NCBI GenBank assembly: GCA_027563935.2
Contig: JANVAS020000203.1
Span: 9,238,001-9,302,000, forward strand
DNA: 64,000 bases
Direction of reading: 5' to 3'
Origin: Costus lasius
Lineage: Eukaryota > Streptophyta > Magnoliopsida > Zingiberales > Costaceae
Shown: positions 10,867 to 23,542 of the stretch, piece by piece
How the letters are laid out: every line of letters begins with the position of its first letter
How positions within the stretch are numbered: position 1 is the first letter of the stretch
The notes under the pieces: generated by a model
Databases searched by the model: none
The model's input: only the letters and a program-made list of their open reading frames with translations
What the model was told of the DNA's origin: nothing
Translations under genes and position numbers: made by a program

Positions 10867-12949
10867 TGTTGGGAAACCCCGGGGATATTTTACAAATTTT
10901 CAGAGATGCAAACACGTTGCGCAGCGGAAGAATACCCCCGAAACAGACCGGTCCCAAAAACCTAGTGAAGATCGCATGCGAAAGAGTCGACACGATGAGA
11001 TAGAAAGTACCTTGATTTAGGTGAGGCCGATGTCGTAGTAGGCGCCCAAGTGTGCGCCTTCTGCAGTCTCACACACACAGATGCCTCGAGCTCTCTTCTT
11101 CCACGCCCGATGCTAGCCTCGGGAAGAAGATCCAAGCCTTGTGCATATTCCTCTAGCCTTGCACCACCTCCAAGGTGTATGCGCCAAGAGGAAGATGAGC
11201 AGAAGGAAGTTGCCAGACACCACCAAGTTCCTCACGCCAAGAGGAAGGGAAGAAGGTGTGTTGCAGCTAGGGTTGGATGGAAGAATTGCGCCACTAGCCT
11301 CTTGCTCTCGCCCTTAATTTTGATCACGCCTCAAGGAGAGATTAGTATCATGAGGGGAGGCGTCTATGGCTCTATTTATATAGCAAGAGGCGGTTGAGTG
11401 TGTAGCCACAATTCAATTTGAGTGGGCGGCTAGGAGAGGATTTAGGAGTTTAATTATTTTAGGAATTAACCAAGTCCTAATCCAATTAGGACTCTAATTA
11501 TTTGTTTAAATAATTAAATCCTAATCTAATTAGGATTCTAATTAATCATGATCAGTCCTTATCCAATTAGGACTCAAGTGGGTGACTTGATCAAGGTTCA
11601 AATTAAATTTTGAATCCAGTCATAATCCAATTAGGACTCTAATTATTTATTTAATTAATTAAATCCTAATCCAATTAGGACTATAATTAATTCAAATAAA
11701 TCAGCCCATTTAATCCCACAAAAATAGGCTTCTAATTAATTAATTAATTAATTAGCCCCTATTTTATCATGATTAATTAAACTCACATGAGGTATAGGCG
11801 CTATCCCTAGTCTAACTAGGGTTAAGCATGCGCCATCTCTTTTCTTCTCCTTAAGCCCATTAAGCCCAACTTTTCAATGGGCCCAGCCCAATATCCATTA
11901 TGCATGTTAACCAAGCCCATGGATCCAATCCAATTTAACCCTAGGTCAAATTGGGCTAACCATGGTTAATATGCCGTAAATGGAAGTTGGCTCCAACAAA
12001 TCTCTTCCATCTCATCAGTCCCATTAGCGCTGATGAAATCTCCAGAATAGATCTGAGTTATCCAATAACTCGATCATAAGGCTTCCCGATCAATACGAGA
12101 ACTCGAGTATCAAGGTGTGCGACCTTGTAGGTTCCTCTGACGTTGGCAGTGCTGACCCATGGTCACCACAAGCAGTGAGTGGCACCTAGCAGTGCATAGC
12201 TGCTACCCAAGTCATCGGAATGGATATCGACATTGACATCCCCATCATCGCAACCAGGTACAGATGCATTACAATCTCTTTGCTGAACTGATATCCGATT
12301 GACCAAGTGTGTCACCACTTGTTTCTATCCAATCTCATGGCTATGACCAAATCAGGTCTAACCTGGGTATGGCCATACACTTTCAGTCATAGAACCATAG
12401 AGGAGCTCCATGGATATTAAGTTTCCCTTAGGAAGGGGCAAATCCTATGTCTGTGCATTGACCTTCTCATATGGGTCGTGACATGCCTAATGACAACCGT
12501 TATTACCTCCCAACTACGGCAAGGCGTTAGGTTGTATCAAAGCATATCCCTAACCACATAGAATGGCTCATGACCTCAAGTAAAGGGATCAATGCATCTC
12601 CTATCACTTGTGAGGATAACTCGTGACACCAAGTCATTGCCTCACAGCGGGTCGGTCCAGTATATCTACCACTAATATATCTATATGCCCGCGTTACCAC
12701 CTCGTGCCTAACCAGCCCATATACCAGTCCTACAAGTACCATAGCTGTCCCATATCCACTAAGGTACATTGACTAGGGACAATAGTTTGAGTATAGATCC
12801 AATCTGTCTCCAGGGACATTATCATATAAGTACATGTTCGCAGATGTAAACAAATATTGATAACGACAATGCCAGTATGATATAAATATCAATGTCAAGT
12901 AGTACAAGTAACAGACCAGAATTAGGTCCTTAGGGCATATACACCAACA
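10867..12949 (-). repeat. 3' LTR of element B (2083 bp)
   Basis: Read on the minus strand it starts TGTTGGTGTATATGCCC and ends GGGGTTTCCCAACA. A minus-strand TATA box (TATATAAATAGA) lies at about 11371-11383, facing into the element's R region. Compared with the partner at 39851, I count about 21 substitutions in the first 440 bp (near 5%). It has an extra block of about 65 bp near 11570-11640. The polypurine tract, reversed (ATCTCCCACTTGCAC), follows at 12950-12964. Confidence 0.93.
11465..11705. repeat. Palindromic AGTCCTAAT...ATTAGGACT cluster in the B LTR
   Basis: The dyad CCTAATCCAATTAGGA or a close variant occurs about five times here, separated by AATTATTTAATTAATTAAAT-type spacers. 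Each copy is self-complementary around a 2-3 base centre. The partner LTR (about 40470-40625) has fewer copies, which explains the length difference by loss between repeats. Confidence 0.85.
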
Positions 12950-12970
12950 ATCTCCCACTTGCACTAAGAC

Positions 12971-14441
12971 CTAGAGGTTGAGAAATCTTAACCCCATATT
13001 TCTAGCGTGACCATCATGTTTCTGCTGCGCCAAAGCCTTGCTCAATGGGTCTGCTAGATTGTTCTCTGTGTCAACTCTGCTAATCTTGACATCACCCTCT
13101 GTCTATGATCTCTCTGGTCTGGTGAAATCTCCTGAGTATGTGTTTCGATTTTTTATGAGACCGTGGTTCCTTGGCTTGTGCAATTGCTCCATTGTTATCA
13201 CAATAGATTTCAATGGGATCCACTGCACTTGGAACCACCTAAAGTTCAAAAATGAACTTCCTAATCCAAACAGCTTCTTTGGCTGCCTTAGAAGCGGCCA
13301 CATACTCAGCTTCGGTTGTAGAATCAGCTATGGTGGATTGCTTGAAGCTCTTCCAGCATACAGCGCCTCCATTTATCTTGAACACATAGCCGGCCTGCGA
13401 TCTGAAGTCGTCAGGGTCAGACTGGAAAGAAACATCAGTGTAGCCCTGCATACTGAGCTCTTCCTGTCCCCCATAGACCAAGAACAAATCCTTAGTTCTT
13501 CTCAAATACTTTATGATGTTCTTTACAGCCACCCAGTGCTGTACTCCAGGATTGGATTGGTATCGGCTGGTTATGCTCACAGCATAAGCCACATCTGGTC
13601 TAGTACACAACATTGCATACATGATCGATCCTACTGCCGAAGCATAGGGCACTCAACTCATGTCATCCCTCTCAGCCTGTGTGGTGGGACACTGGCTCTT
13701 TGAGAGAGTAAGGCCATGTCTCACTAGAAGGTACCCTTTCTTGGATTGCTCCAAGCTAAACCTCTCCAGGACCTTATCAATATATGTACTCTGACTAAGG
13801 GCTAGGAGCTTCTTAGATCTATCCCTATAGATCCTCACGCCTAGGATATAGGCAGCCACCCCTAAGTCCTTCATCTCAAAACACTTCCCTAACCATGTCT
13901 TCACAGCTTGAAGACTAGGGATGTCGTTCCCGATGAGCAGTATGTCATCGACATACAAGACCAAAAAAGTCACCAAGCTCCCATTGAATTTTCTGTATAC
14001 ACAGGCGTCATCTTCGCGTTTGATAAAGCCATAATCTCTCACAGCTTCATCAAATCGAAGATTCCAACTTCGAGATGCTTGCTTTAATCCATAGATAGAT
14101 CTCTTTAGCCTGCAGACCTTATTGGCCTCTGCAGGATGGACGAAGCCATCAGGTTGTGTCATATACACATTCTCAGTCAGCATTCCATTAAGGAAAGTTG
14201 TCTTCACATCCATCTGCCATATCTCATAGTCGTGATATGTAGCAATAGCAAGCAGAATCCGAATGGATTTGAACATGGCAACTAGCGAGAAGGTTTCATC
14301 AAAATCCACCCTGTGGACTTGCTTGAATCCTTTAGCCACTAATCTACCTTTATAAGTAACTATGTTAGCATCCATGTCTGTCTTCTTCTTGAAGACCCAT
14401 TTACAGCCTATGGGTTTTACCCCATCCGGCAGCTCAACCAA
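12971..14441 (-). pseudogene. pol: Element B RT and RNase H, broken
   Basis: The minus-strand frames 14441-13653 and 13652-13239, plus degraded sequence down to the stop at 12971, encode copia RT and RNase H. Recognisable parts are GCKWVFKKK, the metal-binding LYVDDILLIGND, YTDVSFQSD of RNase H, STTEAEYV, and the terminal NMGLRFLNL. A TGA splits RT from RNase H just before VPYASAVGS (13652). A TAG lies where relatives have Trp in QVWDLV (about 14442). The last 90 residues are in other frames. It is closely related to A1 but a different subfamily. No product is expected. Confidence 0.9.
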
Positions 14442-14444
14442 ATC

Positions 14445-15344
14445 CTAGACTTGGTTAGCTGACATGGAATCCATCTTGGATCGCATGGCCTCAAGCGATT
14501 TCTCGGAGTCCGATCCACTGACCGCCTCATCATAAGTCCTGGGTTCATCCTCAATGATGAAGATCCCATCGTGTTGGGTCAGCAGCGACCCATACCTCTT
14601 AAGTGCACGACGAATTCTCCCATACCTACTGTGGGGCCTGTGTCTGAGCCTCTGGTGGCCCAGCAACCGGTGCAGGTGGCTCAGGTTCCATCTCTCCTAC
14701 TGTGTCTTGTGGTTGACCTTGGACCTCATCCAAGTCAAAGCTTCTCCCACTGGTGCCTTTCAAGAGAAAATCTTTCTCGAGAAATACGGCAGTCCGAGCA
14801 ACAAAAACTTTGTTCTTGGTGGGATTAAAGAAGTAGTATCCTTTGGTTTCTTTAGGATACCCCACAAACACACATTTATCAGATCTGGGTTCTAGCTTGC
14901 TAGAATCCTGACGTTTGACATAAGCCTCACATCCCCAGATCCACATAAATGATAGCATTGAGCGTCTCCCAGTCCACAACTCATGTGGGGTCTTAGGAAC
15001 ACCCTTTGACGGAGCGTTATTTAGTGTCTTGATTGTTATAAGTAATGCAAAACCCCAAAAATACAGAGGTAGAGTTGCGTGACTCATTATAGATCGAACC
15101 ATATCCAACAAAGTTTGATTTCTCCTCTCAGACACCCCATTCCACAGAGGTGTTCCAGGAGGAATGAGTTGGGAAAGAATCCCACACTCTCTAAGATAGT
15201 CAACAAACTCATGGCTCAAGTACTCTCTGCCTCGATCAGACCGAAGAGCCTTAATGGATCGTCCAAGCTGGTTCTCCACTTCATTCTTGAACTCCTTAAA
15301 TTTCTCCAAGGATCCAGACTTATGTCTCATCAAATAGACATAAC
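14445..15344 (-). pseudogene. pol: Element B integrase, C-terminal two thirds, broken by A2
   Basis: Minus-strand frames 15333-14626 and 14666-14445 encode the integrase core and C-terminal part: RSDRGREYLS with the second catalytic Asp, GVSERRNQTLLDMVRSIMS with the catalytic Glu, then GCEAYVKR and DKCVFVGYPKETKGYYF. A frameshift near 14630-14660 joins the two frames. The coding sequence stops at 15344, where the LTR of A2 begins, and resumes on the far side at 32564. The bases ATAAC are present at both joints. GGEY of relatives is GREY here. Confidence 0.9.
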
Positions 15345-17023
15345 TGTTGGGGTATGCCCTTAAGGCTAATGTTTGAGGCCTTGGGATTATATCAGTATTA
15401 TGTATAAACTTAATGTTTATAAAGGCAATGGTTGTTATTCAGGTTGTTGCATTATCTGCTGCCATATGTATACTTCTGATTAATGTCTCAATGCTGTTCA
15501 GCTTGGCTGACATGCAGTATAGTCCTTAGTCGAGATATCTTGGTGAACATGAGACAGCCTTGATATGATTGAGACTAATATGTGATCTAATCTTATAGGA
15601 TGCTTCGAGCATGGAATAAGATGTAGACTCATGGGTACATTGGATGTACTGGACAGACCCTACTTAGGATATTCAATTGCTTGTCACAATGTGAATAATC
15701 CTTGTATGCAAACAAGTGGCATATTCCCTCTGACTTGAGATCACTTGTGTTTCTAAATGATGATTGGCATTGTCTTGAGGTAGTTCAATATCATTTGAAA
15801 CATAATGGTTATAAACTATCTTGGATAATGAGCATGAGTCATGTTAGGGCACTAGTGATAGATATAGGATTGCCTTCTCCTTGTTTGGAGTGTGATGTTC
15901 TACTGGGGCCCCCTGGATGAGATGGTTGAAAAAGTGTATGGCCATACCCAGATGACTATGTTCATCTGATCTAACCACTCTCATCATATTGGAGTTACAG
16001 GCTTGACATGCTTATCCAATAAGAACATCCAGTGGCAAAGGAAACATGTATGCCTAGTGAATTGAATTCACACTTATGCTGTGGTTTGGGTGTAGTCTTG
16101 GAAGACTCTTTCCTTTATATCGGGAGACAGTGATGTGTTGCTAGATACCCCTCACTGATCGTGATAACGTAAGTTATCATTACCGATATTTAAAGGAAAC
16201 CCTTAGGGTCGCACAATTTGATGATATGGCTTACTTAAGTCAGATCGTGTGGACTGAATTGTTTTGGTTCAGTTTAAAGGGATTTAAACTCTGATTGTAA
16301 GTGAGATCTGGTCTGATCATGTTTGATTGATTAGGGCTTGAGATCGGTAAGCTTCGATCGAGAGAATTGATGCTAGATCGGTGAGATCAAGAGCATCAAG
16401 AGATGGATGGTTAGATCTTGAACCTTTTGGTTCAATATGATCTAGGACAATGCTTGGTTTAATTTGGTCTTTGAACCAAATTCAATGAACCGGTTCACTT
16501 AATGTGAGCGCATGGTTCAAGGGGAGAAGAGAAGCGATCGGTTCACTTGGGGTGAACGCATGGGTGATCGCATGATCGCATGAACGTTGAGGGTTTACTA
16601 TTTTTGGAAGTCATGCTTTCCAAAATAGTCTTCACGTCTCCACGTTCGAGAGCATTGCTCTATACTCGCCTCTCCTCTCTCGTGTTGTGAAGTTTTCTTC
16701 ACGCCAAGAAGAATTCGACAAGCCAAGAGATCTCATCCCTTCACTCGATCAGGAGACTTGGAAATCCTTGCTAGCACAAGGAACGACAAGGAGAAGCCTC
16801 TCTCATCTTGTGTGCGCACGCTTTGGAGGAGAGCCACATCGTTCTCTGCTTCCAAGTCGCCATCCAAGCAATGGCATCGGTATGATCTTGTGTTGATCTT
16901 TACAAAGTTTTAAGTTGATCATATATTTGCATACCAATCGATCTTGTAGGAAACCCTAGATTCCGCTTTGCGATTTTTATATATGTGCATATTAGGGTTT
17001 CCCACCCCCTTTAGTGACTTTCA
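15345..17023 (+). repeat. 5' LTR of A2 (1679 bp)
   Basis: It begins TGTTGGGGTATGCCC and ends GTGACTTTCA, followed by the primer site. It aligns base for base with 30880-32558. Confidence 0.96.
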
Positions 17024-17025
17024 AT

Positions 17026-17037
17026 TGGTATCAGAGC
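17026..17037 (+). other. Primer binding site of A2
   Basis: TGGTATCAGAGC, two bases after the LTR end, matches the tRNA-iMet type site of A1. Confidence 0.92.
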
Positions 17038-18703
17038 TAGGGTTCTGGTATGTTATATGATTGCTTAATGTGTGATCCTTGTTTGCGTTTGTTTAGATCT
17101 AAAGTTAACATGCGAGAATACATGCTAGTTATTAGATGTTGGCGCATGTATGATGTTTACTTGTTGCCGCATGCTAAAGATTTTTGTCAAAAACTTATCT
17201 TGCGCGCATCCACTAGATCTATAAGCGCCTGCTTTAAAAACTTAGACGGGTTATTAGGGTTGAAGTCATCGTCCAGTATAGACCCAACTGTCTGATCAGA
17301 CCATCTGACAACCTAGATGGGTCGACCAGATGACACCTATGCGCAAGCAAGAGGTGGCTATAGGTCGACTGCAGAAAGGCGTGTAGCGATGTCTGATTGA
17401 GACAACCAATGAACGCTCATGATTAAGGCCCGGGGTCACACCCGCTTGCCCGAACTCATGAGGGACGTCCAGCCCTTATGGCATGCATTGTTGACCATGA
17501 GGTCGACACAAGTCGGTTATGACTTGGTGCATGCAAGGGCAGTGTGTCTGACTAGGTCTGATGAGTGGATCCCTATTAATGGACCGTTGTAAGGTAGTAG
17601 GGCACATAAGGAAATAAAATTGATGCCAATGGGATATTCAAAAATTTTATTTTCCTGTTTGGATCACATGTTGTTTGTATAACATGAATGAATGTCTATT
17701 TCATCTTTTGTGGGCTGCCCAAATTTAATGTGTGCTGTGCTGGGGCCTGCGTGCCTGGATGAATATTGTAAATTATTTATTGTGATCTGCGCATCACATT
17801 TTAATTAATTTATAAAGTGTAATTGACCTGCGTGTCACTCATGTCTAGATAGATTAAAATGTATTTTGATCAGACATGAGCACAGAGCACACATGGCAGA
17901 GGCGCTTGCAGCAAGTGGCTTGACCAGGTGGGAGGTCTAGAGTTCGACTCTAGGACAGGCGCAACCAGTCTGGTGGGCGCATCTGAGCTGCAAAGGGCTC
18001 TTGGTCTAGATATTAATTTAATATCTGCATGATTCATTCTTCTCCTATCACCATTGGATTTGCATGATAGTTAAGAAGATAAAAGGACCGTTAAAATCCA
18101 ACAATGAATATCAAGCACGTAAGCCTTCTGACGCGAAACCTCACTATTCTGACTATCGTTGGGGCCGTGTTGTACCCACTCAGTGGGCACGCCCATCTAT
18201 CTTTAGACGGTGTGTGATTACACTTGCGTGTTACAGAGAAGGGATTTATCGCTTCTCGTTGCTCAGCATAGCACGTGGTGGTCCAGAGAGTAGGTCAGGT
18301 CAGCTTGACCATGTAGGCTACATATTGAGCATATGGTAGCTATATGGAGGCAGCCATCTGTGGGATCAGAGACTGTGTTGTACCAACTCAGTTGGCACAG
18401 TCTGCTGGATTGCCCAGATGAAGGGGAATCGCACGGGTTGGAGATTGGCAGGGATTGCCTACCAGAGATTAGTGCTTGTACTCTCTGTGCATCTTATCTC
18501 GCCTGAGTGGGACGCGGAGACCAAGTATGAAATCTGGATCCCATCTCACTAAAAGAGTTTTACTCTTTCGGACTGTTTTACTGGATTTTTCAGTCAGATA
18601 AAATAGTGAGAAAAGAATCATTCTTAAGTCCTGGATTGATTCTAACATTGATACTGACCTTGCTGTTCTTGCAATGTTGTAGATTACTGCAGCAACGAAC
18701 ACC
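17038..18703 (+). other. A2 untranslated leader with a tRNA-like insert
   Basis: This noncoding leader aligns with that of A1 but lacks A1's tandem arrays. At about 17900-17965 it carries some 55 extra bases including AGAGTTCGACTCT, which resembles the B box of a pol III gene and is framed by GGCGC and GGCGC. The ORF at 18064-18339 is the A1-like noncoding leader read by chance. Confidence 0.75.
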
Positions 18704-21603
18704 ACAGCGTTCAATGTGCGATCCTTACTGGAAAGGGAGAAGTTTGCTGGGCCAAACTTCTCAGACTGGTACGGACACCTTAAGATTGTTCTTATGGCTG
18801 AGAGGAAGCTGTATGTCCTCGAGACGGCAATACCGCCTCAACCCGCTGCGAACGCCGCAAGGGCAGTTCGGGATGCTTATGAGAAGCATGTCAATGATAG
18901 CATTGATGTCGCTTGCCTTATGCTTGCGTCTATGACGCCACAGCTTCAGCGTCAGCATGAAGATTTATCTGCTATTGAAATTATAGCAAATCTCAAGATG
19001 CTGTATGCTGCACAGGCAAGGACTGAACGCTATAACTTGACTAAACTTTTCTTTCAGAGCAAACTGACTGAAGGGAGTCCAGTGGGAGCTCACGTACTCA
19101 AGATGATTGGGTACAAGGAGGCTCTAGAGAAACTGGGACACACCATCAATCAGGAGCTTGTTGTAGATATCATCCTGCAGTCTCTCCCGGCCTCTTTCGA
19201 TCCATTCATCATTAATTTTAATATGAACAAGATCGACTGTACGCCGGCGGAGTTACTGAACATGCTCTATACTACAGAGCAGACTCTTGAGAAGGGAAAG
19301 CCTTCATCCTCTGTCCTACTGGTTCCTTCTAGGAACAAGAAGAAGGGGAAGAAGGGCAAAGCCCCTATCAAGAGCTACAACAAGGCTCTAAAGCAAAAGA
19401 TAAAGCGGTCAAAGGAATACAGATGTTTCCATTGTGGCCAGCTGGGTCACTGGAAGAAGGACTGTAAAGCGCTCCAAGCAGATAAGAAGGGAAGCAAGCC
19501 TTTCGCTTCTGGCTCAGGTATTTTCGTGACTAAAGTCATGGTATCTTCTTCTGTTTCATGGGTGTTGGACACTGCATGTGGAGTTCACATTTGTTCAAAT
19601 GTACAGGAACTCAAGAGAAGAAGACAGGTGGGACAGCATGAGGTGGACCTACGAGTAGGAAACGGGGCACGGGTTGCTGCTGTTGCTGTAGGAGTTTATT
19701 ACATCTCTTTACCATCTGGTCTTGTATTAGAACTGGACAATTGTTATTTTGTACCGAGCATAACCAAGAATATTATCTCTATTCCTGCTCTTGTCAGGAA
19801 AGGGTTTTCCTTTGAATGCAAAATTTCAAAGTGTTGTATTTCTTTTGATAATATTGTTTATGCTACTGGGTCGATTAACAATGGGTTATTCATGTTGGAC
19901 ATGGAATGTTCGGTACAACAAATTGATAATAAGAAAGCCAAGTATGCTGATGACAGCACCTTGCTATGGCATAGTCGTTTAGGCCATATTAACAAGAAGC
20001 GCATTAAGCGGTTACATGACCATGGACTGCTGGGATCATTCTCCTATGAGGAGCTTGATACATGCAAAGCTTGTTTAATGGGTAAAATGACGAAGTCTCC
20101 TTTTTCTAATAAAGGTCAAATGGCTTCAGGTTTACTTGACCTCATTCACAGTGATGTGTGTGGGCCATTTAGTAAACATGCCAGAGGTGGCTATTCATAC
20201 TTCATTACCTTTACTGATGATTTCAGTAGGTATGGTTATGTCTATCTAATGAGACATAAGAGTGAATCTTTTGACAAGTTCAAAGAGTTCAAAAATGAAG
20301 TACAAAATCAGCTAGGCCGAAATATCAAGGCACTTCGTTCAGATCGAGGTGGAGAATACTTGAGTCGAGAGTTTACTGACTATCTGAAGGAGTGTGGGAT
20401 TATCTCACAGCTCACTCCGCCAGGAACACCGCAATGGAATGGTGTGTCCAAGAGGAGAAATAGAACCTTACTGGATATGGTTCGTTCAATGATGAGTCAG
20501 GCTACTCTACCTTACTCCTTTTGGGGATTTGCACTGGAAACAGCTGCAAAGGTACTAAACCGAGTGCCATCCAAGGCCGTTTCAAAGACGCCATATGAGT
20601 TATGGTATGGGAAACAGCCGAGCTTGACATTTATTAAAATCTGGGGTTGCGAGGCTTATGTCAAAAAGCTCGCCTCTGGGAAACTGGAGAGCAGATCTGA
20701 TAAATGTATCTTTGTCGGTTACCCTAAAGAAACTAAGGGTTATTATTTCTACGATCCCAAAGAGAACAAAGTATTTGTTGCTTGAACGGCTATTTTTCTT
20801 GAGAAGGAATTTCTTCTGCAAGAGGCCAGTGGGAGAGAAATAAAGCTGGATGAGAATCCAGAAGAAGGACAAAGTAGTCAAGCACAGTTGGATGAGCCTG
20901 AGCCAATAGAACAGGTTACTGAGCAACCTGAGGCTCAGATATCACGGGAACCGCGAAGATCGGGAAGGATCCATCGACAGCCTGAGCGCTATGACGGAGT
21001 CTACATCATTGATGATGAACCCCTCACTTATGCGGATGCGGTCAGTGGACCGGAATCAGCGAGATGGCTTGAAGCTATGCGAGCCGAAATGGACTCCATG
21101 GTTGATAACCAAGTCTGGTATTTGGTTGATCCGCCTCCGGGAGTAATCCCTATAGGCTGTAAGTGGATCTTCAAGAAGAAGATTGACATGGATGGTAACG
21201 TGGTTACCTATAAAGGCAGGCTAGTTGCGAAAGGTTTCAAACAAATCTACGGGATAGATTATGATGAAACTTTCTCTCCTGTAGCCATGTTCAAATCTAT
21301 TCGGATTATTCTTGCGATAGCAGCATATTATGATTATGAGATCTGGCAAATGGATGTGAAGACCGCTTTCCTTAATGGAAAACTAGAAGAGGATGTGTAT
21401 ATGACATAACCTGAAGGTTTCACCAATCCATCAGATCGTCATAAAATATGCAAATTAAAGAAGTCCATTTATGGACTTAAACAAGCATCAAGAAGCTGGA
21501 ATATTCGTTTTGATGAATCAATCTGTGAGTTTGGTTTCATAAAAAATGAAGATGACCCGTGTGTATATAAGAGGTTTAGTGGGAGCGTGATTACTTTCCT
21601 AGT
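18704..21603 (+). pseudogene. gag-pol: A2 gag-pol, 5' part: no start codon, two stops, integrase Glu lost
   Basis: The frame is colinear with A1 from gag to mid-RT. The codon at A1's ATG position reads ACA (18704-18706); the next in-frame candidate is only a GTG at 18716. Gag, the CFHC knuckle and protease WVLDTACG are intact. Integrase has Lys where catalytic Glu belongs (AAG at 20450-20452, GVSKRRN instead of GVSERRN). In-frame stops are TGA at 20783-20785 (Arg in A1) and TAA at 21407-21409 (Gln in A1). The frame is cut at 21603 just before the YVDD box by the CRM element and continues at 29872 after the CTAGT duplication. This copy is dead several times over. Confidence 0.93.
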
Positions 21604-23380
21604 TGATGTGGGACCGAGACAGGACCTTCGGAGGTCCACCCGGGTCCGAAAGAAGCCCACTCGATATGGCTATCCTAGCCACTAGATATGGCTTCCTTAG
21701 GACTCCATTTTGCCTATTTTGTCTTAGATTAGGATGCATCATATGGTAGGTTAGATCCACCCTCCAATTACACCATGTAGTTACATGCCTAGGATCCGCC
21801 ACTTATGTATGGTAGGTTAGTACATGAAATTGATGTAATAGTATAGGTCAACTCCATTTTGGGATGCAAGTCAAAATCAAGTCAAGACAACTCCAAGAGG
21901 TGCCATGGGCCATCAGCCCAACTCATGAGGGAATCAGCCCACCCCAATGAAGCAACACCACAAGCACTTCAAAATTCTACCATCCTAGTTGGCAGCCATG
22001 TGGAGTTGCCTTCATCTCCAACCAAGTCAAGGAGCAGCCTGCACAATGACCTACTTCAGCCCATCATGCGCCAGCCTTCAAGGTCAAGAAGCAGCTTGCA
22101 CAATGTCCACTTCAGTCCATCATGCGCCAGCCACCAAAGTCAAGGAGCAGCCTGCACTATGTCAGCCTTTGCAACAACTTCAGTCCCTTCAAGCGCCAGC
22201 CACCCATACCAATCTACAGCCTGCACAATGTCAGCCCTTTGCAGCCTCTTCAGTCCATCATCATCTCAGCTTTCGAACTTGCCATCCTGCTGAAAACTCC
22301 AAAGCTAAACCTCCAAGCAACCGCCCACTTGGGGAAGAAATCAGCCCATTGAGTTGTCTACATCATGCTTGCTTGTGTGACTTGTCTTTGTGCTTAGGGA
22401 AGGGAGACAACCGTTGGAAGTCTCTCCTATATGTTGTACACTCTTGCAAGATTGAAACTAGAGTTGATAATTTGAATTCCAAATTGAAGTGTGTCTTCTA
22501 GTGTGTGTCACTACAACTCTCCTTTCCCCACTCTTCCCACCTTGCCGAAAGCTGCCAGCCTCCTCTTGCTTTCAGCCAGCCGCCCCAACTGATGCTTGGA
22601 CCTCTCGCATCCTCCTCCACCAGCAGAAGATGACTTCCATCTTAAGAGGAGAAGCTGAGCCACGCCTTTGTCCAAAATAAGAATCACTTCATCAAACCAA
22701 GGGCAAGGCTACCTCCACTATAGCTAAGTCTTCTCCTCCTTGGTTGTGGTTCTTTGTTACTTGTTGGTGTGGTTCTTTGATACTTGTTGGACAGCCCCTT
22801 TGCACTCACGCTTGTTTTCTGCAGGAGGCGCAAGGCCATGGGATGACAAGCAAGCTACCCCCTCTTCTCTCCCTCTAAGTCTAGATAGTCTATACTATGT
22901 TAACAAGGGAATTTGGAGTCTAGCCTCCCCCTTGATTGTCTTGTGTATTGGCCTCTTAATATTCTTTCAAACTCACCCACGCATGTGTGGGATGCTGCAA
23001 TGCCATGTATGTAAGCTCATAGGGCCCTACTTCGTGAGATTCAACCATTGGACCGGTGAAGAACGGGAAGGTCACCCTTTCTATTCTCAAAGGGTGCAAG
23101 GTGAGTTCCTCCCTTAGAGTAGCTCTATTACTTATGGTAGAATTGCATGCCTAGATCTATTTGATGTTGTAGAATCGCATGCTAAGCTTTGTCGCATTTC
23201 ATCTTATCTAGAAGTGCATACTAGGATTCTCTTGATAAGTAGTTTCGGTTTTCACTATTATATACCAAAACAAACTAATTTCAAACTACGTTAGCTTAAG
23301 GGGTTTATTAAGCTATACCTAATTAGCAAAATGTTTTCGAAGCACGTTGTTTGAATGTTGCATGCTTGGTGACCCCATCA
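21604..23380 (+). repeat. 5' LTR of the CRM element (1777 bp)
   Basis: TGATGTGGGACC starts it and GACCCCATCA ends it. Its first 80 bp still read as the end of the polyprotein. The short ORFs inside (21859-22501, 22740-23117) recur in the other LTR only because the LTRs are copies; no domain is visible. Confidence 0.96.
22025..22265 (+). repeat. Imperfect 57-72 bp tandem array in the CRM LTR
   Basis: Four units share GCAGCCTGCACAATG, then CTTCAGTCCATCATG and GCGCCAGCC, starting near 22028, 22086, 22140 and 22211. The same array is in the 3' LTR at 28511-28751. It lies in the U3-like half of the LTR, where such repeats may act as promoter elements. Confidence 0.85.
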
Positions 23381-23383
23381 TCT

Positions 23384-23395
23384 TGGTATCAGAGC
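23384..23395 (+). other. Primer binding site of the CRM element
   Basis: TGGTATCAGAGC lies three bases after the LTR end and is complementary to initiator methionine tRNA, as is usual in chromoviruses. Confidence 0.92.
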
Positions 23396-23542
23396 TTAGG
23401 CTCTTAGAGTAGGATTTTATAAGACCAAAACTTTATTTTCCTACTACTAAGGCGATTTTTGGACCTAGGTGCTTGAAAGAATTTGATTAGCTATATCTTA
23501 TCACCTTAGGGTCTATTTTCAAAAACTTTACTCATTTCGAAA

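Noticed and set aside
13038..13703. 221-codon plus-strand ORF
   Set aside because: It is antisense to the RNase H and RT relic of element B, whose conserved motifs lie on the minus strand.
18606..18935. Alternative-frame ORF starting MRKESFLSPG at the A2 gag
   Set aside because: It is a shadow of gag in another frame; the gag frame has the conserved motifs.
21859..22501. ORFs of 144 and 170 codons duplicated at 28345-28987
   Set aside because: The apparent conservation is only because both are copies of the CRM LTR with its tandem array.
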